Source of the DNA: an uncultured Schlesneria sp.
Lineage (GTDB): Bacteria > Planctomycetota > Planctomycetia > Planctomycetales > Planctomycetaceae
Direction: 5' to 3'
NCBI GenBank assembly: GCA_903871875.1
Contig: CAIQIR010000149.1
Span: forward strand, 1-64,000
Length of the DNA stretch: 64,000 bases
Below the pieces are notes generated by a model, which ran no database searches, was not told the origin of the DNA, and was given only the letters and a program-made list of their open reading frames with translations. A program made the position numbers and the translations under genes. This document shows positions 49,038-58,669 of the stretch, in pieces (the stretch's first letter is position 1; every line of letters starts with the position of its first letter).

Positions 49038-51260
49038 ATGAGTCAGCCAATCACGACCGACAATACGGAAGCTGGCGAACTGCAGGCGACGCTCAGCCAG
49101 GATCCCGACGAGATTCAGCGGTCTATGGAACTAAGCGGACTGGCGGGTGACGCGCCCTCAGTTGTTCCCGGTTATCGCATTCTGAAACCGATCGGCGAAG
49201 GAAAATACGGTTCTGTCTGGCTGGCACGGGAACAAAATACGGGCAAGCACGTCGCAATCAAGTTTTATACCCATCGCCGTGGCGTCGATTGGTCATTGCT
49301 GGGACGCGAAGTCGAAAAACTGGCGGTCCTGTACACGTCACGAAATATTGTCGGTTTACTCGCCGTAGGCTGGGACCACGATCCTCCCTACTACGTGATG
49401 GAGTATCTCGAAAACGGATCGCTGGCGGCGAAACTGTCAGCCGGTCCACTGCCGACAACCGAAGCCGTCCGCATCGCGACACGAATTTGCCAGGCCCTGG
49501 TTCACGCCCACGGCAGCGGAATTTTGCATTGCGATCTTAAACCGGCGAACATCTTGTTGGATCAGGACTTCGAACCTCGACTTTGTGACTTCGGCCAGTC
49601 GCGTTTGGCCGACGAGCACAGTCATTCGCTGGGAACCCTGTTCTATATGGCTCCAGAACAGGCCGACCTGAAAGCCGTTCCTGACGCTCGTTGGGATGTC
49701 TATGCACTCGGCGCGCTCATTTACAATATGTTAACCGGCGCACCTCCCTTCCGGACCAACGAGAACGAACAACGGCTGAGCGATGCCGGTTCGCTGGAAG
49801 ACCGATTGACCCTCTATCGCCATATCGTCAGCGACGGCCCCAAGCCTTCAAAGCATCGCAGCGTTGCCCGCGTGGATCAGCAATTGGCCGAGATTGTCGA
49901 TCGCTGTCTGGCCGCCGATCCTGCCAAGCGATTCCCCAATGCTCAAGCCGTGTACGACAAACTCCTGAGTCGTGAACGATTTCGGGCCAGGCGCCCTCTA
50001 ATCGTGCTGGGATTGATCCTGCCGGTCCTGTTATTGCTTTTCATCGCCCCCTTGGCGATGGAAGCAATGAACGATGCCGTCAATACCACGCAGGAAAACC
50101 TCACGCGACGCGCCCTTGAAAGCGATGTCCTCTCGGTCAATTTGCTCGCGGACAGCATCAATCGCGAACTGGAAGATCGGCGACATGAGTTGGAAACGTT
50201 CGCCGCCGACAAATCCCTGAGAGAAGCGGTTGCCGAGTTTTCGACAAAACCGGTCCACGAAAGACTTCCTCTGGAACAGCAGCTCGATCAACTGAAGCGG
50301 GAAAATGATCAACGACTGAAGGAACTGGGCCGCGAACTCGACGCCAGTTGGTTTCTGCTCGATGCCTCCGGAATCCAACGCTGGCGATCTCCGGCCAGCC
50401 CCATTCCTGATCACAATTTCGCCTCGCGGGATTTCTTTCACGGCGGTGGATTCGACTATTCCGAAAACGATATCCCGCCAGACAATCATGCGACTCGAAA
50501 TTGGATGATTTCCATTCCCTTTTGGTCCACGACCACAGAATTGTACGTCGTGGCCTTGTCTGTTCCGATCTTTGATCCACGGCAAGGCGAAGATGTGATC
50601 GGCCTGCTCTGTCGCACCTTGACCCTGGGTAGTCTGATCAAAGACTATCAACGAAATTGGCAAAAAAACGAAACGGATGGAGTCGATCGAAAGTTGGCAA
50701 TCATCGATGGCCGAGATCTGGACGGGAAATATTACTGGCAGTTGCTCGCCCACAGTTGGATGGACGATTCCAAGCTCGGGCAGATTCCCGAAGCCGATTT
50801 CAAGAAACTCAGACTCGACGGGATCGTTGACGCGGATGTCGCGCATGATCTCGAACAGTTAATGCGACAGAGCAAGAAGGGTGACGAGACCAATCCCCAA
50901 GAAGGTGAGTTCGATCGGACGCGACGGTATATCGATCCGGTATTTCAATTCGACCCCGACACGTACAAGGGCGAATGGCTCGCGGCGTTCAGTCGCGTCG
51001 GAAAGACCAAATGGGTCGCCGTCGTTCAGGAACGTAAAGATGCGGCGCTCAAGCCGGTGAAGGAGCTTCAATCGCGGATGCTGACTTCGGCATTCGGCGG
51101 AGTGCTGGTGGTCTTCAGTCTGGTGGCCGGATCCTGGTGGTTAATCATTACGCTGCTGAATGATCGAGCCCCTCGTTGGCTGAAGTTTTGGCGAGGTCAC
51201 ACGGCATCGACGGCCGCGACCATGATGTCCATGACAGGCAAAGGACCGGAGAGCAGCTGA
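49038..51260 (+). CDS. Membrane Ser/Thr protein kinase with Cache-like extracytoplasmic sensor
   Basis: This protein has about 740 residues. The kinase domain is at about 45-310: IGEGKYGSVWLA P-loop, VAIKFY lysine, GILHCDLKPANILL near 164, DFGQSRL, and GTLFYMAPEQ. The catalytic loop reads HCD rather than HRD, the so-called non-RD form, usually independent of activation-loop phosphorylation. Membrane helices lie at about 320-342 and 684-706, enclosing roughly 340 residues with SRDFFHGGGFDY and WMISIPFWSTTTELYVVALSVPIFD, typical of double-Cache ligand sensors. Architecture and orientation resemble a chemoreceptor sensor fused to a kinase. The ligand is unknown. Confidence 0.9.
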   Translation: MSQPITTDNTEAGELQATLSQDPDEIQRSMELSGLAGDAPSVVPGYRILKPIGEGKYGSVWLAREQNTGKHVAIKFYTHRRGVDWSLLGREVEKLAVLYTSRNIVGLLAVGWDHDPPYYVMEYLENGSLAAKLSAGPLPTTEAVRIATRICQALVHAHGSGILHCDLKPANILLDQDFEPRLCDFGQSRLADEHSHSLGTLFYMAPEQADLKAVPDARWDVYALGALIYNMLTGAPPFRTNENEQRLSDAGSLEDRLTLYRHIVSDGPKPSKHRSVARVDQQLAEIVDRCLAADPAKRFPNAQAVYDKLLSRERFRARRPLIVLGLILPVLLLLFIAPLAMEAMNDAVNTTQENLTRRALESDVLSVNLLADSINRELEDRRHELETFAADKSLREAVAEFSTKPVHERLPLEQQLDQLKRENDQRLKELGRELDASWFLLDASGIQRWRSPASPIPDHNFASRDFFHGGGFDYSENDIPPDNHATRNWMISIPFWSTTTELYVVALSVPIFDPRQGEDVIGLLCRTLTLGSLIKDYQRNWQKNETDGVDRKLAIIDGRDLDGKYYWQLLAHSWMDDSKLGQIPEADFKKLRLDGIVDADVAHDLEQLMRQSKKGDETNPQEGEFDRTRRYIDPVFQFDPDTYKGEWLAAFSRVGKTKWVAVVQERKDAALKPVKELQSRMLTSAFGGVLVVFSLVAGSWWLIITLLNDRAPRWLKFWRGHTASTAATMMSMTGKGPESS

Positions 51261-51468
51261 GCAGAAGACTTGAGCTATTTTCCGGCCACCCTTCGACTCC
51301 TATTCAGACTGCGCGATCGTTCCCGTCCAACGATTTGAAGAGATCGATCGTGTTCCTCAAGTCGGGCGGCTTAACCGACGATCAAAGTGTCAGACACCAG
51401 GGATGATCAGGTTGCTGGGCACGTCGCTTCGTGCCGCAACAAACTTTGAAAACGCCAAGGGACACTGC

Positions 51469-52038
51469 ATGTCGCATGGGAATCACGACCAGTTTCGGTT
51501 GGGCTTCCTGACGGCGGTTGAGGACGCGGAACGAGGATTTGTCGGCGGCCTGCTGATTACCAATCGCTTTGGTCGGCCGCTCGAATTCCAATGCACGGCG
51601 CCCGTAAAACCGAACCGAACACAACAGATTCTGTACGGACCGACCTTAAAGCCCTACGTATTGGGGGAATTGATCGGCCGCACGTTGCTCGAAAAAGTCG
51701 GCGTCAAGCCGCACATCGTGCTGGTGGAATCACCTGACCTGCTCGAACTGAGAAATGCAACTTCGACACTCGTGGCCAGCCTGATTCCCGCCGAAAGCGG
51801 TTCCAGCAAGCGGAAATCGCCTGACGCGGAAAACCAGAAACTTGAGCAAATTTTACCCAATCGTTTGAAACTTGGTAACGAGACGATTGAGCTCAGTGCT
51901 TCGCACCACGAAGACCGAAGCGAGATCGAGAAATTCGCGAAACTGGTTCCCGCCGATGCCGATCTTCGCGAACCGTTCGAGCGAATTCGCGAGGCACTGG
52001 CCGAAACGATCCGCTTGAGCATGGCGCGGCCCGCTTGA
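51469..52038 (+). CDS. Unknown protein paired with SNF2 ATPase
   Basis: I do not recognise this protein of about 189 residues. It begins [19 protein letters not shown]. Hydrophobic strands ([52 protein letters not shown]) alternate with charged helices, suggesting an alpha/beta globular cytoplasmic protein. AAGGGA precedes the ATG. It ends 64 bases before the SNF2 gene on the same strand, so a shared transcript is likely. A role as partner of that ATPase is inference. Confidence 0.75.
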   Translation: MSHGNHDQFRLGFLTAVEDAERGFVGGLLITNRFGRPLEFQCTAPVKPNRTQQILYGPTLKPYVLGELIGRTLLEKVGVKPHIVLVESPDLLELRNATSTLVASLIPAESGSSKRKSPDAENQKLEQILPNRLKLGNETIELSASHHEDRSEIEKFAKLVPADADLREPFERIREALAETIRLSMARPA

Positions 52039-52102
52039 TCCTGATAAGTCGACAAGGCAACGAAGGAATCGTTTGGGTCGATCGATAATCAAGGATGATG
52101 TC

Positions 52103-54076
52103 ATGGCCGACGTTCAGTCACATTCCGCCAAGGCCCAAACCGCCAGCGGACCGCTACAGGGTCCGCACTGGTCGCCGTTACAGGCACTCGATGCGCTGGA
52201 ATTGGGGCGCCATACTCAGGATTCATTGGAGGAATTGCTGGGAGAAGTGACCGTCTTCCCCATTCCAATGACAATGCGCGCGGAAATTTTGTCATCAGGC
52301 CTGAACGTCGCCTTGCAACGTTGGCCGAAAATCTCCGTTGAACCACTCAATATGCCCAAATCTCCTGGGCTAATGCCAACGTGGAAACCAACTCGACAGA
52401 AGATCACCACCTTCGGGTTGCAGTTTCCCGAGGGAGCGTCCCTGATCGCCAAACAAGACGCGGACGCCAAGAAGGATCAGGCCGCGAATGCCCCGCCGTC
52501 CTCCGCCGCCCCGCCCATCGAAATCTTGCCGGACTACGAACCGCCGACAGTCGCCTCGTTGATCGATGGCCTTAACGAAGAACCGAAGAAAAAACAGGTC
52601 ACACGCATCAAACCACCAGACGATGCGCTGGCCATCGAAGATCGACTGTTTTACCTGCTGCAGCCCCCGCTCCAATCATGGCTGGCTGGGCAGGAATTGA
52701 TCATGCCCTTCGAACCATTCCCGTATCAGTACGAGGGAATCGGTTGGCTGTTTTCTAAATCGTCAGCTCTCTTGGCGGACGAAATGGGGCTGGGCAAGAC
52801 GATGCAAACCATCACAGCGGTTCGGCTGCTTGTCCGTAGCGGACAAGTGCGTCGTGTCTTGCTGGTGTGTCCGAAGCCCTTGCTTCCCAACTGGCAGCGC
52901 GAATTTAGCACGTGGGCCGAAGAACTTCCCTTTGTGGTCGTTGAAGGAGATGGTGAACGTCGAAAACTGACGTGGACCATGCCCGGAGTTCCTGTCCTGA
53001 TCGCCAACTATGAATCGTTAGTTCGCGACTTCGCGGCGTTTGGTGAGGGCGAATTCCCCAAGTTCGATCTGATCATTCTGGATGAAGCCCAGCGAATCAA
53101 AAACCGAACGTCGCGTACGGCCGTGACCGCCCGCGCCCTTCCCCGCCGTCGCAGTTGGGCCTTAACCGGGACACCCATCGAGAATCGACCGGAAGAACTG
53201 GGAGCCCTCTACGAATTCCTCGAAGTCGTTCCTCCGAATGCCACCCCGGACTTGCGACAACTGCAATCATTGGCCAAGCAGTTCATTCTACGGCGAACCA
53301 AAAATCTGGTGATGAAAGATATGCCACCGCGACTCGATCGCGATGCCTATCTCGAATTATTGCCGGCTCAACAATCCGCCTATGATATGGCCGAAAAAGA
53401 GGGGGTGATCCAACTCAATGAGTTGGGCGACTCGATTTCGGTCCAGCATGTCTTCGAACTGGTACTTCGTCTCAAGCAAATCACCAACTTTGACCCACTG
53501 ACAGGTGAAAGCGCCAAACTGGATCGACTGGAAGCGGACATGGAAGAAATCGCGGCCAGTGGTGGCAAGGCGATTCTTTTCAGTCAATGGACCAAAGTCA
53601 TCGACTGGCTCGCAAAACCGATGGCCAAATATGGCGCACTCGTCTATCACGGTGGCGTTCCGACAAAACAACGCGAACCGATCCTTGCCAGATTCAAAGA
53701 AGATCCCGACGCTCATATCCTGCTGATGAGCTACGGCACCGGCGCCGTCGGACTGAATCTGCAGTTTGCCGGTTATGTGTTTTTGTTCGATCGTTGGTGG
53801 AATCCTGCCATCGAGGATCAGGCGATCAACCGTGCCCATCGGATCGGCTGCAAGAGCCAGGTCATCGTCACGCGATTCATCTCGAAAGATACGATCGAAG
53901 AGCGAATCGACAGAGTCCTCACAGAAAAACGGGAACTGTTCGCGGCGATTCTCGGCGATGGAGACGACACGAATGTCTCCCTGAGTATGAACGCGGCAGA
54001 AATCTTCGGGCTGTTCGATCTGAAAGCACGCCACGGCAAGGGCACTCGCGCCATCGGACCAAAACCGGCTGCCTAG
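52103..54076 (+). CDS. SNF2-family DNA-dependent ATPase/helicase-like protein
   Basis: This SF2 translocase has about 657 residues. Residues 1-190 are unassigned, with an Ala/Pro/Lys-rich patch. The ATPase begins with a Q-like motif [15 protein letters not shown] and Walker [13 protein letters not shown] near 225. [10 protein letters not shown] near 327 is the DEAQ box, followed by [21 protein letters not shown]. Helicase-C includes [46 protein letters not shown] and [11 protein letters not shown]. It is HepA/RapA-like in general form but lacks visible RapA-specific domains. Its role may be chromatin- or polymerase-associated remodelling. The ATG at 52103 is preceded by AAGGA. Confidence 0.93.
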   Translation: MADVQSHSAKAQTASGPLQGPHWSPLQALDALELGRHTQDSLEELLGEVTVFPIPMTMRAEILSSGLNVALQRWPKISVEPLNMPKSPGLMPTWKPTRQKITTFGLQFPEGASLIAKQDADAKKDQAANAPPSSAAPPIEILPDYEPPTVASLIDGLNEEPKKKQVTRIKPPDDALAIEDRLFYLLQPPLQSWLAGQELIMPFEPFPYQYEGIGWLFSKSSALLADEMGLGKTMQTITAVRLLVRSGQVRRVLLVCPKPLLPNWQREFSTWAEELPFVVVEGDGERRKLTWTMPGVPVLIANYESLVRDFAAFGEGEFPKFDLIILDEAQRIKNRTSRTAVTARALPRRRSWALTGTPIENRPEELGALYEFLEVVPPNATPDLRQLQSLAKQFILRRTKNLVMKDMPPRLDRDAYLELLPAQQSAYDMAEKEGVIQLNELGDSISVQHVFELVLRLKQITNFDPLTGESAKLDRLEADMEEIAASGGKAILFSQWTKVIDWLAKPMAKYGALVYHGGVPTKQREPILARFKEDPDAHILLMSYGTGAVGLNLQFAGYVFLFDRWWNPAIEDQAINRAHRIGCKSQVIVTRFISKDTIEERIDRVLTEKRELFAAILGDGDDTNVSLSMNAAEIFGLFDLKARHGKGTRAIGPKPAA

Positions 54077-54273
54077 CGATTTCTGTCGCAACCTGATCTT
54101 GGTTTTGTGCCACAACTTCGCAGTCTTCGCGGAAGCGGCGCAATTCTACTCTCTATGTCAACGAGATGCGCACCGCTTGATCAAAAACGGTCAAGCAGTG
54201 GCCACTTCGGCGATCACCGTTTTCCTTTGCATTAAGCAGTCGTCCTGGTCTGCACTGAGGTCGGCCATCGCTC

Positions 54274-54749
54274 TTATTTGGGATCGCCCGTTTTCGATTC
54301 AAATTGAGCTCGAAGTGCCAAATTGGTTTCGAGCACATTCACCAGATCGACACCGACCAGGCCACACAAGTGGCTTCCGTGTGCTAACGCAAAATGCCTT
54401 CGATTTGTTGACGCACTTTGCTCACCTCAGTCGGCGTGATCTCGGCCCATTTTGCGGCCACACGATCGAATTGATACTGCGAGTTTTTCAGTGTGATGTG
54501 CGGATCCAAACCAGATGCCGAAGCCATCACCAGATCCGTAGCGACTGGCTCGAGGTTAGCGTCAACATGGTCCTGCCACCAGATGTCAAAGACGATCGAT
54601 TGGATGTCGCTACCGATATTGACGGGTTCTATTTTCTTTTCAGTGGATCTCGCCAAGTGTTGGCCACATTGAGGCTCCGATCAGCAAACATGCCGTAAGC
54701 CGTACTAACCACTGGTGAACCAGATTTTCCAGTTTTTGAAGGTTTACAT
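54274..54749 (-). pseudogene. kdpC: Degraded kdpC (K+-transporting ATPase subunit C)
   Basis: On the minus strand one frame (from about 54656 to 54384) reads DLVMASASGLDPHITL and QYQFDRVAAKWAEITP, characteristic of KdpC, then stops. In another frame the KdpC ending LVGVDLVNVLETNLALR continues immediately and reaches a stop at 54274. Upstream, a third frame encodes a hydrophobic N-terminal segment (WLVRLTACLLIGASMW), and the ATG at 54749 is followed directly by TAA. At least two frame changes and an internal loss separate the pieces, and the total of about 158 codons is below the usual 190-200. kdpA and kdpB are not present upstream. The copy cannot make normal KdpC. Confidence 0.82.
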
Positions 54750-55316
54750 GGGTACTCCTGTCACCACAAGAAGGTGCGACTCAGTTTGTTTCCAACGAAA
54801 CATTTCAATGGCCGAATGGCAAAGCCCCTACCGAATTGACGCGGGGTGACATAACTCATTGGCGAACAACCACAAACCAATTGTGAACGCGCAAATCAGC
54901 CACAGACCGCAGATTGCACTTCGCCTGACTAATCGTGCAAATTGCAATTAAAAGCCCCTGCAGCCCTGTGCTCGAAACGATCGAGAGAATCAAGAAACCG
55001 GCTCGAACACAGGGCATTCGGAACAGGAACGACCGAGTTAAAGTGTTCTGGCATGCAGAATGCCCGATTCCTGGTAACGTCAACTCCCGTCGGGAAATTG
55101 ACCTGTCCATAAGTGATCGGCTTTGAAGCCATCTCGGACATTGGGGTATGCTTTGAACTGACGACCATCAGGTCGGTCTCGCGAAGCAGCCAAGATTCGA
55201 TCGAGTGCGAATGAAATCAGGACGAGTGCGGAATTGAACTCCAACTCGTTTCAACTCGCCGCTGGCTCAAGTTCGGTTACCACGGCACTTTGCTGCCGTC
55301 GAGGAGAAGATGCCCG
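54750..55316. other. Region between decayed kdpC and the Kdp-type regulator
   Basis: This region of about 570 bases has no convincing gene or clear kdpB remnant. It contains a possible sigma54 promoter at 55049-55063, followed by the leader of the response-regulator gene. Confidence 0.5.
55049..55063 (+). promoter_or_regulatory. Possible sigma54 promoter (GG-N10-GC)
   Basis: TGGCATGCAGAATGC matches 9 of 11 fixed positions of the TGGCACG-N4-TTGC consensus, with GG and GC 10 bases apart. It lies about 250 bases before the NtrC-type regulator gene. The same dyad (GGCAT-GCAGA-ATGCC) reads as a weaker GG-N10-GC toward kdpC. Confidence 0.35.
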
Positions 55317-56651
55317 GTGAATATCCTGCTGATTGATGACGATCCAAACCTGCGTAAATCGATCCGGCTCGCGCTGGAAACGATGAAACATCAAGTGACG
55401 GAGGCGCGTGACGGCACGCAAGCACAAGAACTCCTGGCCCACGGCCTGTACGACATCGCATTTCTCGATCTGCGACTGGGCCAGGAAAAAGGTATGGACA
55501 TCTTGTTGCAGCTTTTACGCTTGGCACCAGGCCTGGCTGTCGTCGTGATTACCGCCTATGCCACCATCGATATTGCGGTCGAAGCGATGCGGCGTGGTGC
55601 TGTCGATTTCTTGCCCAAGCCGTTTACCCCTGACGAAATCCGGATCGCATTAGATCGCGTCACTCGCCTGCGGCGGTTGCAGTCCCACGTCGAAGACCTG
55701 GAAGAACGAGTCCGCACGGTCGTCCCTGAAGTTGATTTAGAGACCCAAGACCAAACGATGCGCCACGCTTTGGACATCGCATTCCGCGCGGCGCCGACAC
55801 TAGCCACCATTCTCTTACGCGGAGAGAGTGGGACCGGTAAAGGAGTTCTCGCCCGGGCTATTCACGCTCGCAGTCAGAGGGCCGCCGAACCATTTGTCAC
55901 CATCCATTGTCCAAGCCTTTCCGCCGAACTGCTCGAAAGCGAATTATTCGGTCACGTCCGCGGAGCCTTTACCGGTGCGGTTCAAGATACGTTTGGAAAG
56001 GTTAGTGCGGCCGAAGGTGGCACACTGTTCCTCGACGAGATTGGCGACTTGCCTTCGGCACTGCAACCAAAACTACTGCGACTGCTGCAGGACAAACAGT
56101 ACGAACGTGTGGGAGAAACTCGCACGCGTGCCTCTGACGTCCGCATCCTGGCAGCAACGAATCGTGATTTGCTAGCCGCCGTGGCGGCGGGCACGTTCCG
56201 CGAAGATCTACTCTATCGATTGAACATGTTCGAAATCGTGCTGCCACCTCTGCGACAACGACAGAGTGACTTGGAATCGCTCGTCGATCACCTGGTGCGA
56301 TTCTTTGCTCGACAAAACGGGAAGACGGTTTCCGGTTTCACGACGGAAGCAAAGACAGCGCTGTTGAGATATCCCTGGCCGGGAAATGTTCGCGAATTGC
56401 GGAATGCCATCGAACGCGGCGTGATCTTGGCATCGGAATCAGCGGTGGGCCTGGCGGATTTGCCTGCTCAAATTGGCGAAGCGTTTCCCCCTGTTTCCAT
56501 GCAACTCGGTGGCGCCGTCACATTGGAACAGTTGGAGGCCGAACATATCCGACGGGTACTGAGCAAGACGCCCGTTCTGGAAGATGCGGCAGCAATATTG
56601 GGCATCGATACCAGCACGCTGTATCGGAAACGAAAACGATACGGTTTGTAA
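55317..56651 (+). CDS. NtrC-family sigma54-dependent response regulator
   Basis: This protein of about 444 residues starts at GTG 55317 (GAGGAGA about 9 bases upstream). The receiver has LLIDDDPN, phospho-acceptor FLDLRLGQ, and LPKPF. The AAA+ domain has GESGTGKGV, the sigma54-contact loop GAFTGAV, LFLDEIGDLP and RFFARQNGK. The Fis-type helix-turn-helix ends the protein (LEDAAAILGIDTSTLYRKRKRYGL). It is followed 56 bases later by a histidine kinase and then a KdpD-like sensor, so the three probably form a signalling operon. Use of an NtrC-type regulator in place of the OmpR-type KdpE is inferred from the KdpD neighbour. Confidence 0.94.
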   Translation: MNILLIDDDPNLRKSIRLALETMKHQVTEARDGTQAQELLAHGLYDIAFLDLRLGQEKGMDILLQLLRLAPGLAVVVITAYATIDIAVEAMRRGAVDFLPKPFTPDEIRIALDRVTRLRRLQSHVEDLEERVRTVVPEVDLETQDQTMRHALDIAFRAAPTLATILLRGESGTGKGVLARAIHARSQRAAEPFVTIHCPSLSAELLESELFGHVRGAFTGAVQDTFGKVSAAEGGTLFLDEIGDLPSALQPKLLRLLQDKQYERVGETRTRASDVRILAATNRDLLAAVAAGTFREDLLYRLNMFEIVLPPLRQRQSDLESLVDHLVRFFARQNGKTVSGFTTEAKTALLRYPWPGNVRELRNAIERGVILASESAVGLADLPAQIGEAFPPVSMQLGGAVTLEQLEAEHIRRVLSKTPVLEDAAAILGIDTSTLYRKRKRYGL

Positions 56652-56707
56652 GCCGTAACACGAACGGCCGTCACTCCTGCCACGAACTACGGACAAGAAT
56701 CCCCTTC

Positions 56708-58669
56708 ATGAACATGCCGATCACTCTGCGACAACGGATTCTGCTGACGCTGCTTCCCCTGCTGATCCTGTTGTGCATTCTGGGTAGCGCGGGCGTACTG
56801 CTGCTGCGACAACTGGGCGGCAGTATCGATGTCATCCTGCGCGAGAACTACCACAGCGTGATCGCGATGCAGGATCTGAAAGAAGCCTTGGAACGAATCG
56901 ATTCCTCGTTCCAATTCATATTGGTCGCCCAAGGGCTACAGAACGACGACGAACGAGACGCTTTAACGCAGAATGCGGTCAAACAATTCGATGCCAACTG
57001 GGAAAACTATCAACATGCATTGGCAACCGAGCAAGCGAACGTGACGATTCATCCGACAGAAGATCAACTGGTCGATCGTTTGACCGAACTCACACAAAGC
57101 TATCGTCAGCAGGGAAAAAGCTTCTTTCAACACGCGTCGGCCAGAAGTCTGAAGCATCAAGACTACTATGGCAAAGACGGGCTCTACGACAAGTTCCTGC
57201 TCATCAAACAACATGCCGACGATATCCTGCAACTGAATCAGCAGGAGATGAAACAGGCCAGCCAAGCCGCCAGCCAGTCGGCAACGATGTCACTCATCTG
57301 GCTAAGTGTCGGATCCGCCGTCGCCGTGTTTCTCGCCGGACTTTCCGCCTGGCATACGATTCGTTCCACGTTACGGCCAATCCAGGCTGTCACCCAGGCG
57401 GCACTGGGAATCAGCGCTGGCGATTTGGATCAAGTCGTTCCCGTGTTTTCACGCGATGAACTGGGCCAATTGGCCCAGGCATTCAACGTGATGGCTCACC
57501 ATCTGCGGGATTACCGTCATTCACAATCGACTCACCTGCTTCGCGCGCAACGCACCAGCCAGGCGGCAATCGACTCCTTTCCCGACGCAGTGCTGATGAT
57601 CGATTCCGTCGGCCGGATCGAAATGGCGAACCCTGCCGCACGACGGCTACTGGAACTCGCCCCACGAGAAAGAGATCTTCCGCCGTCTGGATTGTGGCAG
57701 CCACCGGAACAGTTGCGAGCACCGCTGAACGAAGCACTGCTGGGACAGCGAGACTATCTTCCCGAAGGATTCGACCAAATCATCGTCTTGGGCAAAGATG
57801 GGGCGGAACGCGCCCTGTTGCCTCGCATCCTCACGATCCGTGATCCCCAGGGTCAGGCACTGGGTGCGGCCGTACTGCTACAGGATGTGACGCGTCTACG
57901 TCTGCTCGATCAGATGAAAGGCGATCTTGTCGCCACCGCCAGTCATGAGCTGAAAACGCCGCTCACCAGCGTCCGACTGGCCGTCCACCTGCTGCTGGAA
58001 GAATCGACAGGACCACTCTCGCCAAAACAAACCGAACTACTGCTCGATGCGCGAGAGAACAGCGAACGACTGCTGGGAATGATCAATAACCTGCTCGACC
58101 TCGCCCGTCTGGAACAAGGCTGGAGGCAGTTGGATGTCAGCGCCACATCGCCCATGGCGCTTTTACGCGAAGCGGCGGACAGCATTCAGGTCCGGGCACA
58201 CGATAAGAAAGTCGACATCCAGATGAATGTGACGGATGGGCTGCCGCCCGTCGCCGCAGATAAAGGGCGGATTGGGCACGCCCTGCGAAATCTTCTCGAT
58301 AACGCGCTCACCTACACAGACGCAGGGGGACGAATTTCCTTGGCCGCCAAACGGAGTGGAGAATTCATCGAGTTTTCGGTCACTGACACAGGTCTCGGCA
58401 TTGCCCCCGAATATGTACCCCGAATCTTCGACAAGTTCTTTCGAGTGCCTGGTCAAAGCCGAGGCACGGGTACCGGCTTGGGATTGGCGATCGTTCATGA
58501 AATCGTGGTCGGACACGGCGGCACAATCGATTGCGAGAGCCAGCCCGGGGTCGGAACGACGTTTCACATCCGGATGCCGATTGCCGGCCCTGATATCGCC
58601 CCTCGTGATCATCAGGACGCCGCTATCGAATTGCCCGAATCGCTGAGTGGAGGACTGCGCCGTGAGTAA
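56708..58669 (+). CDS. Membrane sensor histidine kinase
   Basis: This protein has 653 residues. Helix 1 (ILLTLLPLLILLCILGSAGVLLL) and helix 2 (MSLIWLSVGSAVAVFLAGLSA, near 196-216) bound a helical extracytoplasmic bundle. HAMP (STLRPIQAVTQAALGISAGDLDQVV) and a PAS domain (AAIDSFPDAVLMIDSVGRIE) follow. HisKA contains ATASHELKTPLTSVRLAV. The ATPase shows NLLDNALTYTDAGG, DTGLGIAPEYVPRIFDKF and GTGTGLGLAIVHEIV. It lies between the sigma54 regulator and the KdpD-like gene; its stop overlaps the next start by 8 bases. It is likely the phosphodonor of the regulator upstream. Confidence 0.95.
   Translation: MNMPITLRQRILLTLLPLLILLCILGSAGVLLLRQLGGSIDVILRENYHSVIAMQDLKEALERIDSSFQFILVAQGLQNDDERDALTQNAVKQFDANWENYQHALATEQANVTIHPTEDQLVDRLTELTQSYRQQGKSFFQHASARSLKHQDYYGKDGLYDKFLLIKQHADDILQLNQQEMKQASQAASQSATMSLIWLSVGSAVAVFLAGLSAWHTIRSTLRPIQAVTQAALGISAGDLDQVVPVFSRDELGQLAQAFNVMAHHLRDYRHSQSTHLLRAQRTSQAAIDSFPDAVLMIDSVGRIEMANPAARRLLELAPRERDLPPSGLWQPPEQLRAPLNEALLGQRDYLPEGFDQIIVLGKDGAERALLPRILTIRDPQGQALGAAVLLQDVTRLRLLDQMKGDLVATASHELKTPLTSVRLAVHLLLEESTGPLSPKQTELLLDARENSERLLGMINNLLDLARLEQGWRQLDVSATSPMALLREAADSIQVRAHDKKVDIQMNVTDGLPPVAADKGRIGHALRNLLDNALTYTDAGGRISLAAKRSGEFIEFSVTDTGLGIAPEYVPRIFDKFFRVPGQSRGTGTGLGLAIVHEIVVGHGGTIDCESQPGVGTTFHIRMPIAGPDIAPRDHQDAAIELPESLSGGLRRE

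Noticed and set aside
54384-54656. kdpC fragment as an intact 90-residue gene
   Set aside because: The KdpC C-terminus continues in another frame and the N-terminus is lost, so it is a remnant.
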